Positions 49,907 through 59,363 of a stretch of 64,000 nucleotides of DNA are shown here, in pieces (the first letter of the stretch is position 1; each line of letters opens with the position of its first letter). This stretch comes from Alkalicoccobacillus plakortidis (GTDB lineage Bacteria; Bacillota; Bacilli; Bacillales; Bacillaceae_D), in NCBI RefSeq assembly GCF_023703085.1, contig NZ_JAMQJY010000002.1:1-64000 (forward strand), written 5' to 3'. Both the position numbers and the translations under genes were made by a program. The notes below the pieces were generated by a model. The model saw only the letters and a program-made list of their open reading frames with translations. It was not told the DNA's origin and ran no database searches.

Positions 49907-51562
49907 ATGTTTAAACAGTATACCATGCATGATGTCATTTTACCGCTTGATTTAGAAAGAAAATTACCGAAAAATGATATTGCTTTCACCGTGAACACTC
50001 TAGTTGAAAGTATCCCAGACGAAGCCTTCGACGCTTTCCTCCGGAAAACGGGACATCCTGCTTATCATCCTCGTATGATGATGAAAATTATTTTGTGCGC
50101 CTACACTCAATCGGTCTTTTCAGGTCGTAAGATTGCAGCCCTTCTTCAAGACAGTATTCGTATGATGTGGTTAGCCCAAGAGTATCAACCTAGCTATCGC
50201 ACCATCAATCGCTTCCGAGTGAACCCCGATGTTCAAGACCTTTTGCGCCAGTGTTTTGTCCAATTCCGCTGTCAGTTGGTCCAGGAAAAGGTCATCGAAG
50301 AAGAAGCGATCTTTATTGATGGGACTAAAATCGAAGCGAATGCCAATAAGTTTACCTTCGTGTGGCGGAAGTCTACAGAAAAATATAGTGCTCAGTTGAT
50401 GGAAAAGTCGAATCGGATGTACGAAGAACTTGTCGAACAGGAGATTATCCCTGCCATTGAAAGAGAAAACCCAGAAGCCCTCACGGACGAGGAGTTAACA
50501 CAGGTAGCAGAGAAACTTGACGACACCGTGCAGGGATACGATCGCCGTATTGAGGCAAGTGAAGATGTGGCCGAACGAAAGCAGCTACGCTCAGCACGTA
50601 AAGCACCGAAACAGTACCGTAAGCAGTATAACGACTTCATTACACGCAACCAAAAATATAAGAGGGATATGGAAATCTTCGGAGATCGTAACAGCTATTC
50701 GAAGACAGATCCCGATGCCACATTTATGCGCATGAAAGACGATTATATGAAAAATGGACAGCTTAAACCTGGGTACAATGTGCAGTTGGCGACCGAAGGT
50801 CAGTATGCCTTGGCTTATGATGTGTTCCCAAATCCTACAGATACGCGAACCTTTATTCCTTTTTTAGATAAGATCGAACAGGATTTCTTTGCGTTACCCA
50901 AATATATTGTCGGAGATGCCGGGTATGGCAGTGAGCAAAATTACGACGATGTCGTCAGCCATCGGAAACGTATTCCTTTGATCACGTATAATCAATACCG
51001 AAAAGAGAAGAAAAAGAACTATAAACAAGACCCCTTCCAAATGTCTAACTGGCCATATGATGCCGAAGAGGATGCGTTCACTTGTCCAAATAATCGGAAA
51101 CTAGCTTTTCACTATCATTCCGAAAAGCGTGATAAAGCGGGTTTTATGCGAAAGTACCGTGTGTATGAATGTGAGGATTGTTCGTCTTGTCCCTTCCGAG
51201 CTCAATGTACAAAAGCAAAAGAAGGAAATCAGAGAAGGATCTATTACAACGAACGTTGGGAAGAACAAAAAGCCTATACGAGACAGCTGCTTGCCGAAAA
51301 AGAAACAGGTGAAATCTATGGCAAACGCAAAATCGATGTGGAACCAGTCTTCGGATTTCTGAAGGCTAATTTGCGTTTCACTCGAGTCTCTGTACGAAGT
51401 AAAGAGAAAGTGAAAAATGAATTAGGATTCGCGTTCATGGCGGTGAACATAAGGAAGTTCACCGCTAGAGCCGTTAGGTTTTCAAGATATTTTAAGAATC
51501 GAGTATCAAAAAAGATCTCCTTCACCAAGAAAATGGTGATGGAGATCTTTTTTTGTATCTGA
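49907..51562 (+). CDS. IS1182-family transposase
   Basis: 551 residues, apparently intact. N-terminal InsH-type region (LVESIPDEAFDAFLRKTGHPAYHPRMMMKIIL), RTINRFR, the DDE catalytic region with FIDGTKIEANANKFTFVWRK near 135-154, VGDAGYGSEQNY near 342, a Cys-rich insertion (ECEDCSSCPFRAQC) and the final Glu region IDVEPVFGFLKANLRFTRVSVRS. AAAGGGGG ribosome site before ATG. The last codons are part of the right-hand terminator hairpin. Confidence 0.92.
   Translation: MFKQYTMHDVILPLDLERKLPKNDIAFTVNTLVESIPDEAFDAFLRKTGHPAYHPRMMMKIILCAYTQSVFSGRKIAALLQDSIRMMWLAQEYQPSYRTINRFRVNPDVQDLLRQCFVQFRCQLVQEKVIEEEAIFIDGTKIEANANKFTFVWRKSTEKYSAQLMEKSNRMYEELVEQEIIPAIERENPEALTDEELTQVAEKLDDTVQGYDRRIEASEDVAERKQLRSARKAPKQYRKQYNDFITRNQKYKRDMEIFGDRNSYSKTDPDATFMRMKDDYMKNGQLKPGYNVQLATEGQYALAYDVFPNPTDTRTFIPFLDKIEQDFFALPKYIVGDAGYGSEQNYDDVVSHRKRIPLITYNQYRKEKKKNYKQDPFQMSNWPYDAEEDAFTCPNNRKLAFHYHSEKRDKAGFMRKYRVYECEDCSSCPFRAQCTKAKEGNQRRIYYNERWEEQKAYTRQLLAEKETGEIYGKRKIDVEPVFGFLKANLRFTRVSVRSKEKVKNELGFAFMAVNIRKFTARAVRFSRYFKNRVSKKISFTKKMVMEIFFCI
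51510..51554 (+). terminator. Intrinsic terminator at the transposase 3' end
   Basis: AAAAAGATCTCC..TCACC, loop, GGTGA..GGAGATCTTTTTTT, overlapping the transposase C-terminal codons; limits read-through out of the element. Confidence 0.85.
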
Positions 51563-51719
51563 GACTAGTTATGTCCAGCCTCGTTGTTTTTGTCTTCTAT
51601 GGGAAAATGTCCAAGCGCTATTTTTAATATAGAGCTCTGTTTACTGATATGGAGTTCTCGCGGCTGATTGAGCACTCTCATTGTTGACACGTCTCGCACA
51701 ACGTTGATTCCACGCCATT

Positions 51720-52349
51720 TCACACTGCAAAATCTCCTGCTTTTAGCATAGAAGTAAAGGCTACTATCATTCGTGCTGTGAGTCCCCAGATAATGTGCCC
51801 GTCATATTGGATTACATATTCAGTGTAGGTTTGTTTTCGATTCTGATAAGCGGATTGATTGGCAATACGCTCGAAAGGAAAACTCTTTGCAAATGAAAAT
51901 TCAAATGAAGTTTGATGTTCTTCTGCAGGATTCTCTAACAGATACTTTAAAGGAATGCGAAAAGTAGATGAAACCTCTGCTGCATTAGGCTTAATTGTAT
52001 CTGGGTTTTGAATGTAACAAAGAAACGGATGAATTGTGCCACGTCTAGGACTCATAATTGGCTCAAGAGCAGATGGAGAGAGTACATGGATATCATTCAG
52101 GGTCAATCCAAGCTCTTCACACAATTCACGAGAGGCAGCAGAAACGGGATTCGCATCATCTGAGTCGATCCGTCCACCAGGAAAACAGACTTCACCTGGC
52201 TGACTACGTAATGAAAGGGCACGAATTTCAAATAAAAGTGACAAGCTCTGATCGGCCTCTCGAACAAGTGGCAACATCACAGCAGCATCATGACTAGAAT
52301 TTGGAATATGGTTGGTTAAAATTGTCTGAATCATTTGAATATCTTCCAT
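51720..52349 (-). CDS. NUDIX hydrolase, coenzyme A pyrophosphatase type
   Basis: 209 residues. The NUDIX box is GGRIDSDDANPVSAASRELCEELG (positions about 78-101, listed here only for its G, R, E, EE and G residues), preceded by the CoA-specific LRSQPGEVCFPGGR region, as in NudL/YeaB hydrolases that split CoA or acyl-CoA into 4'-phosphopantetheine and 3',5'-ADP. Start at 52349 (MEDIQMIQTIL) is chosen because AAAGGA lies close upstream; the longer frame has no ribosome site. Right of the IS element; 51592-51719 between them holds no gene I can see. Confidence 0.82.
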   Translation of the reverse strand: MEDIQMIQTILTNHIPNSSHDAAVMLPLVREADQSLSLLFEIRALSLRSQPGEVCFPGGRIDSDDANPVSAASRELCEELGLTLNDIHVLSPSALEPIMSPRRGTIHPFLCYIQNPDTIKPNAAEVSSTFRIPLKYLLENPAEEHQTSFEFSFAKSFPFERIANQSAYQNRKQTYTEYVIQYDGHIIWGLTARMIVAFTSMLKAGDFAV

Positions 52350-52507
52350 GACAATCCTTTCATCAAGCAAAATGTAGTACATAATTAGAAAATGTGTGAG
52401 GATATATGACAAATTTACTGTATCTTCGTTGCAGTTGATTTAAAGTAGGACTTAGGAAAGGTCACTGACCTAGCTTCCAAAATGTTCTCTCTACTCTCCC
52501 CCATTGC

Positions 52508-52541
52508 GGCGGTTCGCTAAGCGGACCGCCACTTTTTTATT
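52508..52541 (+). terminator. Orphan plus-strand terminator
   Basis: GGCGGT.CGC, loop, GCG.ACCGCC, then ACTTTTTTATTT. The T run is on the plus strand, but both neighbouring genes are on the minus strand, so it must end some other transcript. Upstream (52440-52507) is an AGGTCA/TGACCT hairpin and the unpaired C-rich CTCTCCCCC; see findings. Confidence 0.7.
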
Positions 52542-53534
52542 TAATATAGAAGATCAAGAAATTCTTCTTTTGTTACCTTCCCAAAGAAAGTAGAGACATC
52601 GACTTGTTCAAGTGTCTTTGCAAGTGATCCTGCTTCAAATTTAGTTCCAATTAACAAATCCTCTAATTCACTGACATCTGTTACGCCAAAGAAATCCCCA
52701 TAAACCTTGCATGCTTCAATATAACCTCGACGAACATTTAATCGGACATCTACATTTCCACCAAGCAAAACGCTTTGAACGTTGGATATCAAAAGCAGGC
52801 GATTTTCCGTAATTCCAATCCCAGTTTTGATATCGCTCTTTTGAGAGCTTATGAATAGCTTCCCAATCCGCATCTGTTAATTCGTAGGTAGGAATGTCAC
52901 CATCGGTATCAAAGATATAGCGTAACAATATTTGTTTGAATTCCTCCATTTTAATTGGTGTATCAAGGAATTCACTAACATTTGCTACACGGCTACGAAT
53001 GGATTTAATCCCTTTTGAACGTATTTTTTCATCCTTCACATTAAGAGCTGAAACAACGTTTTCAACCTCAGAATCCAGCATCAACGTTCCGTGGCTAAAC
53101 ATTCTTCCTTTTGTCGTGAATTGTGCATTCCCGGAGATTTTTCTCTCTCCAACATGAATGTCATTTCGACCACTTAATTCTGCTGTAACACCTAACTTAG
53201 CTAAGGCTTGCACCACAGGTTCAGTGAACTTTTTGAAGTTATGAAAAGAATGGCCATCATCCTCTGCAATAAAACTGAAATTTAGGTTCCCCTCGTCATG
53301 ATATACAGCCCCGCCACCAGAAAGACGTCTTACAACATATAAATTCTTTTCTTTAACGTAATTAAGATTGATTTCTTCGTATGTATTCTGATTTTTTCCA
53401 ATAATGATGGATGGACGATTCACATAAAAAAGCAAATAGGTATCTTTTGGATCGAGGTTCTTTAGTGCATATTCCTCGATTGCTAAATTAATCTCAGGAT
53501 CTGTAATTCCAGTGTTATCAATAAATTTCATCAT
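52541..53534 (-). CDS. lplJ: Lipoate-protein ligase (LplJ/LplA type), frameshifted in this sequence
   Basis: Activates lipoate with ATP and attaches it to lipoyl domains. Catalytic domain with RPSIIIGKNQNTYEEIN near 44-60, RRLSGGGAVYHDEGNLNFSF near 71-90, and the lysine-containing DIHVGERKISGNAQ near 128; C-terminal accessory domain. CCAAGC at 52761-52766 (GCTTGG on the coding strand) read as CCAGC restores SKRFAGGNVDVRLNV and a normal C-terminus, giving 330 residues, close to B. subtilis LplJ. The start at 53534 follows AAAGGAG. Confidence 0.92.
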
Positions 53535-53697
53535 GTGTAGTATCTCCTTTTTTTCATTTACCTTTACTAATAGTATAGCCATATTTGCGATTAGGGTCGA
53601 GTTGAACAACTTCAAACAATGCATATTGCATTATTTTAACAAAACACTGTAACCATGCGCCAAGATGTCCGTATAAATAATAGAGGAGGAGAGGCGC

Positions 53698-54684
53698 TTG
53701 AATCAAAATCAAATAAAAGATGCTGCAGCTCATTATCAAGCAGAATACATGATGTGTTTAGGCGGATTCTTTAATCAAGTGTTTCTAATACGAGATAAAG
53801 AGAGAGAATATGTACTAAAAGCATACAATGCCAAACAAGCTTCATTTAGACAGCTCCAATCTGAGTTGATATGGATGCAATCATTACGGGAAAGTGGGGT
53901 AGCTGTACCTGAAAATGTGAAGACCCTTGCTTGGGAGCAAATCTTAACAATAAGATATGAAGAAGATATCTATTTTTATATTGCTTTTCATAAGATGGAG
54001 GGGACGATTGTTCAGCCGGCAGAGTGGAATAATGAATTCTATCATTTGTGGGGCAAAGCCCTTGGAAAAATGCACCGAGCTGCTTCTACATTTGACGAAC
54101 CAGATGAGGAGTTTGATTTGCCTCATTGGAGCACAAGTCCGCATTATTTAGCCATCCATGAATCCTTTGATGATAAAATGTTTAACATATATCAAGATAT
54201 GATTACATACTCAACGACATTGCCTATTTCGAATGAGACATTTGGAATTATTCATCATGACTTCCACCATGAGAATTTTTTTATTCATCAAAAGGAAGTA
54301 CGTCCATTTGATTTTGGTGATACGCAATACAATTATTTTTTCTATGACTTGGTCGTTACGATTTATCATGCTGTTCAATCTATCAATGTTCAGGATCGAG
54401 CCTCATTTTTAGAAACTTTTATGACAAACTTGTTTAGAGGCTATCAATCAGAGTATATTAGTGTGAATCGTTTTGGTGATTGGGTGGAGCAATTACCGTG
54501 TTTTCTAGCGTATAGAAGAATGTACTCATACGGGTATTTGCAGCTTTATTTACCGGAGCATAAAAAGGCAAAGCTAGAACCCACTTTTAATAAAATGAAA
54601 CAAGATATACTTACCGAAACGCCTGTAGTGGAGATGCCGAGCTCTCTAATTAAACAAGTCCAGAGTAATCTATTGGTAAGGTAA
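53698..54684 (+). CDS. Phosphotransferase of the APH/choline-kinase fold
   Basis: 328 residues. Kinase-like catalytic loop IIHHDFHHENFFI near 184-196 (Asp as base, Asn as metal ligand) and the second metal motif RPFDFGDTQY near 203-212; N-lobe lysine in YVLKAYNAKQA near 40. Substrate unknown; relatives phosphorylate small alcohols, amino alcohols or aminoglycosides. TTG start behind GGAGGAGAGG. Divergent from lplJ. Confidence 0.75.
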   Translation: MNQNQIKDAAAHYQAEYMMCLGGFFNQVFLIRDKEREYVLKAYNAKQASFRQLQSELIWMQSLRESGVAVPENVKTLAWEQILTIRYEEDIYFYIAFHKMEGTIVQPAEWNNEFYHLWGKALGKMHRAASTFDEPDEEFDLPHWSTSPHYLAIHESFDDKMFNIYQDMITYSTTLPISNETFGIIHHDFHHENFFIHQKEVRPFDFGDTQYNYFFYDLVVTIYHAVQSINVQDRASFLETFMTNLFRGYQSEYISVNRFGDWVEQLPCFLAYRRMYSYGYLQLYLPEHKKAKLEPTFNKMKQDILTETPVVEMPSSLIKQVQSNLLVR

Positions 54685-54689
54685 TACAA

Positions 54690-54716
54690 ACAGCCACCCT
54701 TCATGAAAGGGTGGCT
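54690..54716. terminator. Terminator between converging genes
   Basis: CAGCCACCCT / AGGGTGGCTG perfect stem; flanking T tracts are weak on both strands. Confidence 0.6.
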
Positions 54717-54724
54717 GGACCATT

Positions 54725-56134
54725 TTATGAAATGCCAAACCAAACAGCTGCAAGCAATCCAAGTATTGCAATGATAATCCATGCAACAACTAGTTTCCAA
54801 ATATATTTAACCCAACGTGTGTATGGAATACCAGCAAGCGCTAAACAAGCCATTAAAACACCATTAGTAGGGTTAATTGTACTCATGACACCATCACCAT
54901 ATTGATAGGCAAGTACGGCAACCTGGCGCTGAATGTCTAACAAATCAGCTAAAGGGGTCATGATCGGCATGGTTGTGGCTGCCTGACCACTACCAGAAGG
55001 GATAAAGAAGTTAATAATAAGTTGTACTAAAAACATACCAATCACAGCAAACGATCCTGGAATTTTACTAATTAATTCTGAAACCTGATAAACAATTGTA
55101 TCTAACACCTGACCTTGTTCCATGACAACAAGGATAGCACGAGCAAATCCAACGATTAACGCTCCATATGCCACATCTTTCATTCCGTTTGTGAATGCCT
55201 CGAAGGTTCCGTTTATACGTAAACCACCCACAATTCCGGCAATTAATCCTATTGCGAGGAATGTTCCAGTCATTTCTGTTAAATACCATTCCCATTTAAA
55301 AATACCGTACATATTTAAAGCAAATCCGATGATTACACTAATTAGGACAAATGCATGCTTACGAGTGAAAGGTATCTGTTCAGTGTTTGTCGCTGCAATG
55401 GTATCCTGCTGAGGTAAATCAGCCAAATAGCTTGCAGATGGATCTTTTTTTACTTTAGCTGCATATCGCATGACAAGTGTGATAGCTGTTAGTAAGAAAA
55501 GAACGTAAACGATCAGGCGAAATCCAAGTCCACTAAATAAGGGAACTTCTGCGATCGTTTGAGCCACTCCTACTGTAAAAGGATTCAACATTCCTCCAAC
55601 AAAACCACAGACTGCGCCAAGATTCAACATGGACATCCCGGTAATAGAGTCATAGCCTAGTGCTTTTGCAACAGCAATACCGATCGGTACGAAAATAATA
55701 ACTTCTTCTGAAAGGCCAATAGTTGCTCCTGGAATGGAGAATGCAATCATAATCACAGGGAGCAATAGGGCACCATTATTTTTTAATCGATTTACAAGGC
55801 CATAAACAGCAGCATCAATGGCTCCGGTTTTTGTGATAACACCAAACGTACCACCAATCAGGAAGATATAAAAAATAATTTGAGCAGAATCTTCCATACC
55901 AAGTGGAATGGCTTGGAGAATTTCAAATGGACTAATAGGATTTGATTCAACTGTCTGATAGCTTCCCTCGACTAAAACTGTTCTTTCGCCATCATCAATT
56001 CTTTCAAATGTTCCAACTGATAGAAAATAGGTTGATAAAGCTGCTAATACAATCATAAATGATAAGAGTGCATAGGTATGCGGTAGCTCCCATTTGCGTT
56101 TCTTGTTGTTAATTTGTTTCTCTTGTTGTCCCAC
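54725..56134 (-). CDS. YfcC-family carrier (DcuC-like permease)
   Basis: About 469 residues, 12 or so membrane helices, with the family motifs GLSEEVIIFVPIGIAVAKALGYDSITG near 139 and the twin IPSGSGQAATTMPIMTPLADLL near 386 plus a helix-loop ending INPTNGVLMACLALAGI. YfcC-type carriers are thought to move amino acids, peptides or dicarboxylates. GTG 56134 has AAGGTG six bases upstream and is preferred over GTG 56143. Divergent from an M20 hydrolase, a common pairing for uptake and hydrolysis of N-acyl amino acids or peptides. Confidence 0.8.
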   Translation of the reverse strand: MGQQEKQINNKKRKWELPHTYALLSFMIVLAALSTYFLSVGTFERIDDGERTVLVEGSYQTVESNPISPFEILQAIPLGMEDSAQIIFYIFLIGGTFGVITKTGAIDAAVYGLVNRLKNNGALLLPVIMIAFSIPGATIGLSEEVIIFVPIGIAVAKALGYDSITGMSMLNLGAVCGFVGGMLNPFTVGVAQTIAEVPLFSGLGFRLIVYVLFLLTAITLVMRYAAKVKKDPSASYLADLPQQDTIAATNTEQIPFTRKHAFVLISVIIGFALNMYGIFKWEWYLTEMTGTFLAIGLIAGIVGGLRINGTFEAFTNGMKDVAYGALIVGFARAILVVMEQGQVLDTIVYQVSELISKIPGSFAVIGMFLVQLIINFFIPSGSGQAATTMPIMTPLADLLDIQRQVAVLAYQYGDGVMSTINPTNGVLMACLALAGIPYTRWVKYIWKLVVAWIIIAILGLLAAVWFGIS

Positions 56135-56250
56135 TTTTAACACCTTGCCATTCTAGTATAATTATACAACGCATTGTATTTTGTCTTTTACTAGAATAAA
56201 GGATACAATAAAAAAGTCAAGTTAGTATTGGTTATTACGGAGGGATTTAA

Positions 56251-57422
56251 GTGAAAGAACAAATGAAAGAACAGATTGAAAGTCAAAGAGAAAGCTATCA
56301 CCGCATCAGTCAGTATATTGGTCATAACCCTGAATTAGGCCATCAAGAATTTAAGGCAGCTAAAGCGTTAACGGATGAATTAACAAAGGAAGGGTTTAAC
56401 GTCACACTAGGCACTTGTGGCCTTGATACAGCATTTGAAGCGGTGTTTGATAGTGGCAAACCAGGGGCAAAAATTGGATATATGGCAGAGTATGATGCAT
56501 TACCAGACTTAGGTCATGCTTGTGGTCATAATTTAATTGGAACCATGGCTGTTGCAGCGGGTGTTGCTCTTAGTAAAGTGGTTTCTGAGACTGGAGGAGC
56601 CGTTTATGTGTATGGGACGCAGCGGAGGAAACGACTGGTGGTAAAGTGAATATGTCCGATGAGGGAGTTCTTTCGCATTTAGATGCAGCGATGATGGTGC
56701 ATCCTTCTGCAGAGCATATGGCGAGTGGATCTTCACTTGCAATGGATGCGATTCAGTTTGAGTTTTTTGGACGTGCATCTCATGCAGCTAATTCCCCTCA
56801 CAAAGGTATTAATGCACTAGATGCTGTTATTCAAACCTTTAATAGTATTAATGCACTTCGGGAGCATCTAACGTCAGATGTTCGCATACATGGAATTATT
56901 ACCGACGGTGGAAGTGCTGCCAATATTGTTCCTGATTATGCAAAAGCTCAATTTTATGTGCGTTCAGCGAAGCGTTCGGATTTGACGCCGATCTTAGAAA
57001 AGGTGAAGAATTGCGCAAAAGGAGCAGCATTAGCAACAGGTGCTCGATTAGAATCTTCCTTTTATGAATTTTCATATGATGACATGAATACGAATGATGC
57101 TTTGTCTAAACTGTATACAGCAAATACGCTAGATCTTGGTGTAAGTAAGGTGCAAATAAAAAAGGAGGAGGATGGAGGTTCCCTAGATATGGGTAACGTT
57201 AGTCAAGTTGTCCCGTCTATTCATCCTTATGTGAAAATTGCAGATAACGGCTGTGATTATCATACTCATGAATTTAGAGAAGCCGCACTTAGTGAAGAAG
57301 GATTTGAAGGGTTAATCCTTGGAGCAAAATCCATGGCATTAACTGGATATGATCTTTTAACAAAACCAGAGCTTCTAAACGAAATTAAAGCTGAATTTAA
57401 ATCATGGAAAAAGCAACAGTGA
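56251..57422 (+). CDS. M20-family amidohydrolase/peptidase, frameshifted in this sequence
   Basis: Zinc metallohydrolase of the M20 amidohydrolase (AbgB/PM20D2-like) branch. Metal-binding and catalytic motifs YMAEYDALPDLGHACGHNLIG near 81-101, catalytic Glu in the restored segment, and a lid domain with FEFFGRASHAANSPHKGINALDA. At 56620 the sequence has ACGCAGC where ACGCCAGC is needed; adding back one C restores YVYGTPAEETTGGKVNMSDEG and a 390-residue protein. GTG start behind GGAGGG. Divergent from the YfcC carrier; likely hydrolyses an acylated amino acid or dipeptide. Confidence 0.88.
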
Positions 57423-57429
57423 TAGATGG

Positions 57430-57470
57430 TAAAAAATCCCGGTGAATGATCGTTCTCCGGGATTTTCCTA
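57430..57470. terminator. Bidirectional terminator
   Basis: AAAAATCCCGG, loop, CCGGGATTTT between converging genes. Confidence 0.85.
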
Positions 57471-57474
57471 TGAA

Positions 57475-58133
57475 TTAGATCTGTTTATATTTTGAAAATC
57501 TCTTTTCAAAATAGTTTTGAGGAATCGTTAAGATTGTGCACAGTCCCCAATAAATAAAGGCGAGTAGGACATACATCGTAAAATAGTCATATTCACGTCC
57601 GCCAACAATTTTAGCCATCTGCATTAGTTCAGGCACCGTAATCATCGCTGCAAGAGAAGTGGCCTTTACTAAATCTAAAAACACATTAAAAAGAGGAGGC
57701 GTGGCAACAAGTGCACCTTGAGGGATAATGATCCGTCTTAGTGTTTGCCAATACGTAAATCCGAGTGTTCGACTTGCTTCCCACTGTCCGCGATCAATGG
57801 AAGCAATGGCAGAGCGGTTAATCTCTGCTGTATAACCAGCTACATTCATGGTAAAACCAATAAGAGCAGCTGTCACTGCACTAAATTGAATGCCTATTGC
57901 AGGTAGCCCTTGGTAAAGTAAAAAGAGCATAACAAGAATAGGTACACCTCTAATAAATGAAATATAAAGTCGGGCTTGCAACTTAAGAAAATAGATGAGG
58001 CGTTTCTGGCCAGTCCAATAAACAAACCAAGAACTAAACCAATCCCCATGCTAACAAAGGCTATTAGCATCGTGTAACCTAGCCCTCGTAACACATATGG
58101 AATAGAGCGTATGGCAAGATCCAGATCAAACAT
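57475..58133 (-). CDS. Polar amino acid ABC transporter permease, frameshifted in this sequence
   Basis: HisM/GlnP-type permease, five helices, with the EAA-loop GQWEASRTLGFTYWQTLRRIIIPQG. The first part (to GLVLGLFIGLA) and the second (QARLYISFIRGVP) are in different frames. One base appears lost within 58008-58013 (CTGGCC on the plus strand); adding one gives GLAQKRLIYFLKLQARLYI and 219 residues, the family norm. This lesion is at CTGG but not exactly GCTGG. Second gene after the binding protein, 14 bases apart. No ATPase gene lies nearby. Confidence 0.85.
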
Positions 58134-58147
58134 AACGTTTCTCCCTT

Positions 58148-59017
58148 TTATTGTTCCTCAATCTCTACATCTGGCTCTTGTGAGACATCAGCTCCACCAA
58201 AAAATTGTTGAGAAAGTTCTGTAATGGTTCCGTCCTCAAGCATTTCGTTAATTGCGCTGTTGATTTGTTCCTGTAATTCCGTTTCATCTTTTTTCATAAT
58301 GATCCCTTGAATACTAGGGAAATAAGCTAAAGTAGGATGTACAACGACATCAATTTCAGGTAGAGCTTCTACAGCTAAACTTTGAAGGTAGTAGTCATTT
58401 AATATGACATCCAATCGACCGTTCTCCACATCTCGTAAGTAGGTATCATTTGTGACATTGTCATAAATAACTTCTTCCGCACCATGATCTACACCAATTT
58501 GCATGTAAATAGTTGTCGCGGCACCACCTGCTTTTTTTCCTTCAAGATCATCAAGCGTCTCGATGCCTGATAAGTCGTCTGAGCGAACAATAGCCGATCC
58601 GTAAGAATGCTTATAAGGATCAGAGAATGAGAATTTTTCTTCTCGGTCTTCTGTGATATCTATATCATTGGCGGCAATGTCTACACGCCCATTATTAACG
58701 GCTGTTAAGATATTGTCGATTCCCATTTCACTGAACTCAATGTCGAGATCTAGGCGATTAGCAGCTTCACGAAGAATTTCAACTTCAAATCCAGTTAGCT
58801 CATCACTGTCATCCGCGTGATATGAAGTAGGATATAGTGTACCTGACGTTGCGGCTACAATTTTCCCTTCTTCTTGTACCTTATCCCATACAGACTCAGT
58901 TGACTCATCAGCAGATTCAGATCCACTTGAGCACGCTCCGAGAACTCCAATTAATGCAGCGCCAACAATAAAACTAGCACTAGTAGATATACGCTTATTC
59001 TTTAACAATTCCAACAT
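58148..59017 (-). CDS. Amino acid ABC transporter substrate-binding lipoprotein
   Basis: 289 residues. Signal peptide with lipobox LGAC (lipidated Cys at about 29), then a cluster-F/SBP_bac_3 fold: EEGKIVAATSGTLYP, LTGFEVEILREAANRLDLDIEF, RVDIAANDIDITEDREEKFSFSDPY, and GIETLDDLEGKKAG. Closest in pattern to cystine-binding TcyA/TcyJ proteins; next to the cystine carrier gene tcyP, which supports that substrate by inference. The acidic C-terminal tail is longer than usual. Confidence 0.85.
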   Translation of the reverse strand: MLELLKNKRISTSASFIVGAALIGVLGACSSGSESADESTESVWDKVQEEGKIVAATSGTLYPTSYHADDSDELTGFEVEILREAANRLDLDIEFSEMGIDNILTAVNNGRVDIAANDIDITEDREEKFSFSDPYKHSYGSAIVRSDDLSGIETLDDLEGKKAGGAATTIYMQIGVDHGAEEVIYDNVTNDTYLRDVENGRLDVILNDYYLQSLAVEALPEIDVVVHPTLAYFPSIQGIIMKKDETELQEQINSAINEMLEDGTITELSQQFFGGADVSQEPDVEIEEQ

Positions 59018-59190
59018 ACAACGTTCCCCCGTAAATGTAGTAAGAGTAATGTCTCCTTAGTGATTATGTCATGAATGAGACTGTATATCAATTGAATGAG
59101 AGCAAAATTGATCGAAATGTAGGAGGGATTTTCGTTATGTTTAAGAGAGGAACATAGAACTCGCTCAATTTAGAATCGTAGTGCTAAAAC

Positions 59191-59231
59191 ATGCAGAAAG
59201 CTATATATCGTTACGATAGATAAATCTGCAT
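59191..59231 (+). other. Stem-loop in the long region upstream of tcyP
   Basis: ATGCAGA ... TATCG, TTA loop, CGATA ... TCTGCAT: nested arms, with the inner 13-bp palindrome TATCGTTACGATA. It lies within 59018-59363, a 346-base gap between divergent genes with no reading frame that I can support. Confidence 0.5.
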
Positions 59232-59296
59232 TATTTGACTAAAAGTTCGTAAACCTCATAAACTAGAGAAGTCTGCAAAGATTAAACTATTCCTAC

Positions 59297-59325
59297 TTGA
59301 CAGATATGATTAACGGGACTAAACT
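59297..59325 (+). promoter_or_regulatory. Promoter of tcyP
   Basis: TTGACA (59297-59302), 17 bases, TAAACT (59320-59325). TATTCC at 59288-59293, just upstream, is a half-site that could belong to a CymR-type operator, but the full consensus is not clear. Confidence 0.65.
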
Positions 59326-59363
59326 GACTAAGCCTATCGAAATTATTTAAGGAGTGAACAACG

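Larger units (their letters stand above)
49730..51591 (+). mobile_element. Complete IS1182-type insertion sequence
   Basis: 1862 bases bounded by about 20-bp near-perfect terminal inverted repeats: the left end reads inward AAAAACAACGAGGCTGGACA and the right end carries its complement at 51572-51591. It contains one transposase gene and an intrinsic terminator near each end. No direct target duplication is obvious. Partial symmetry GAAGAC (left flank, 49710-49715) / GTCTTC (right flank, 51592-51597) is compatible with insertion at a hairpin, known for some IS1182 relatives. Confidence 0.88.

Noticed and set aside
52761..52766. Chi-like GCTGGTGG as a cause of the lesion in lplJ
   Set aside because: Only this lesion shows that octamer; the other sixteen do not.
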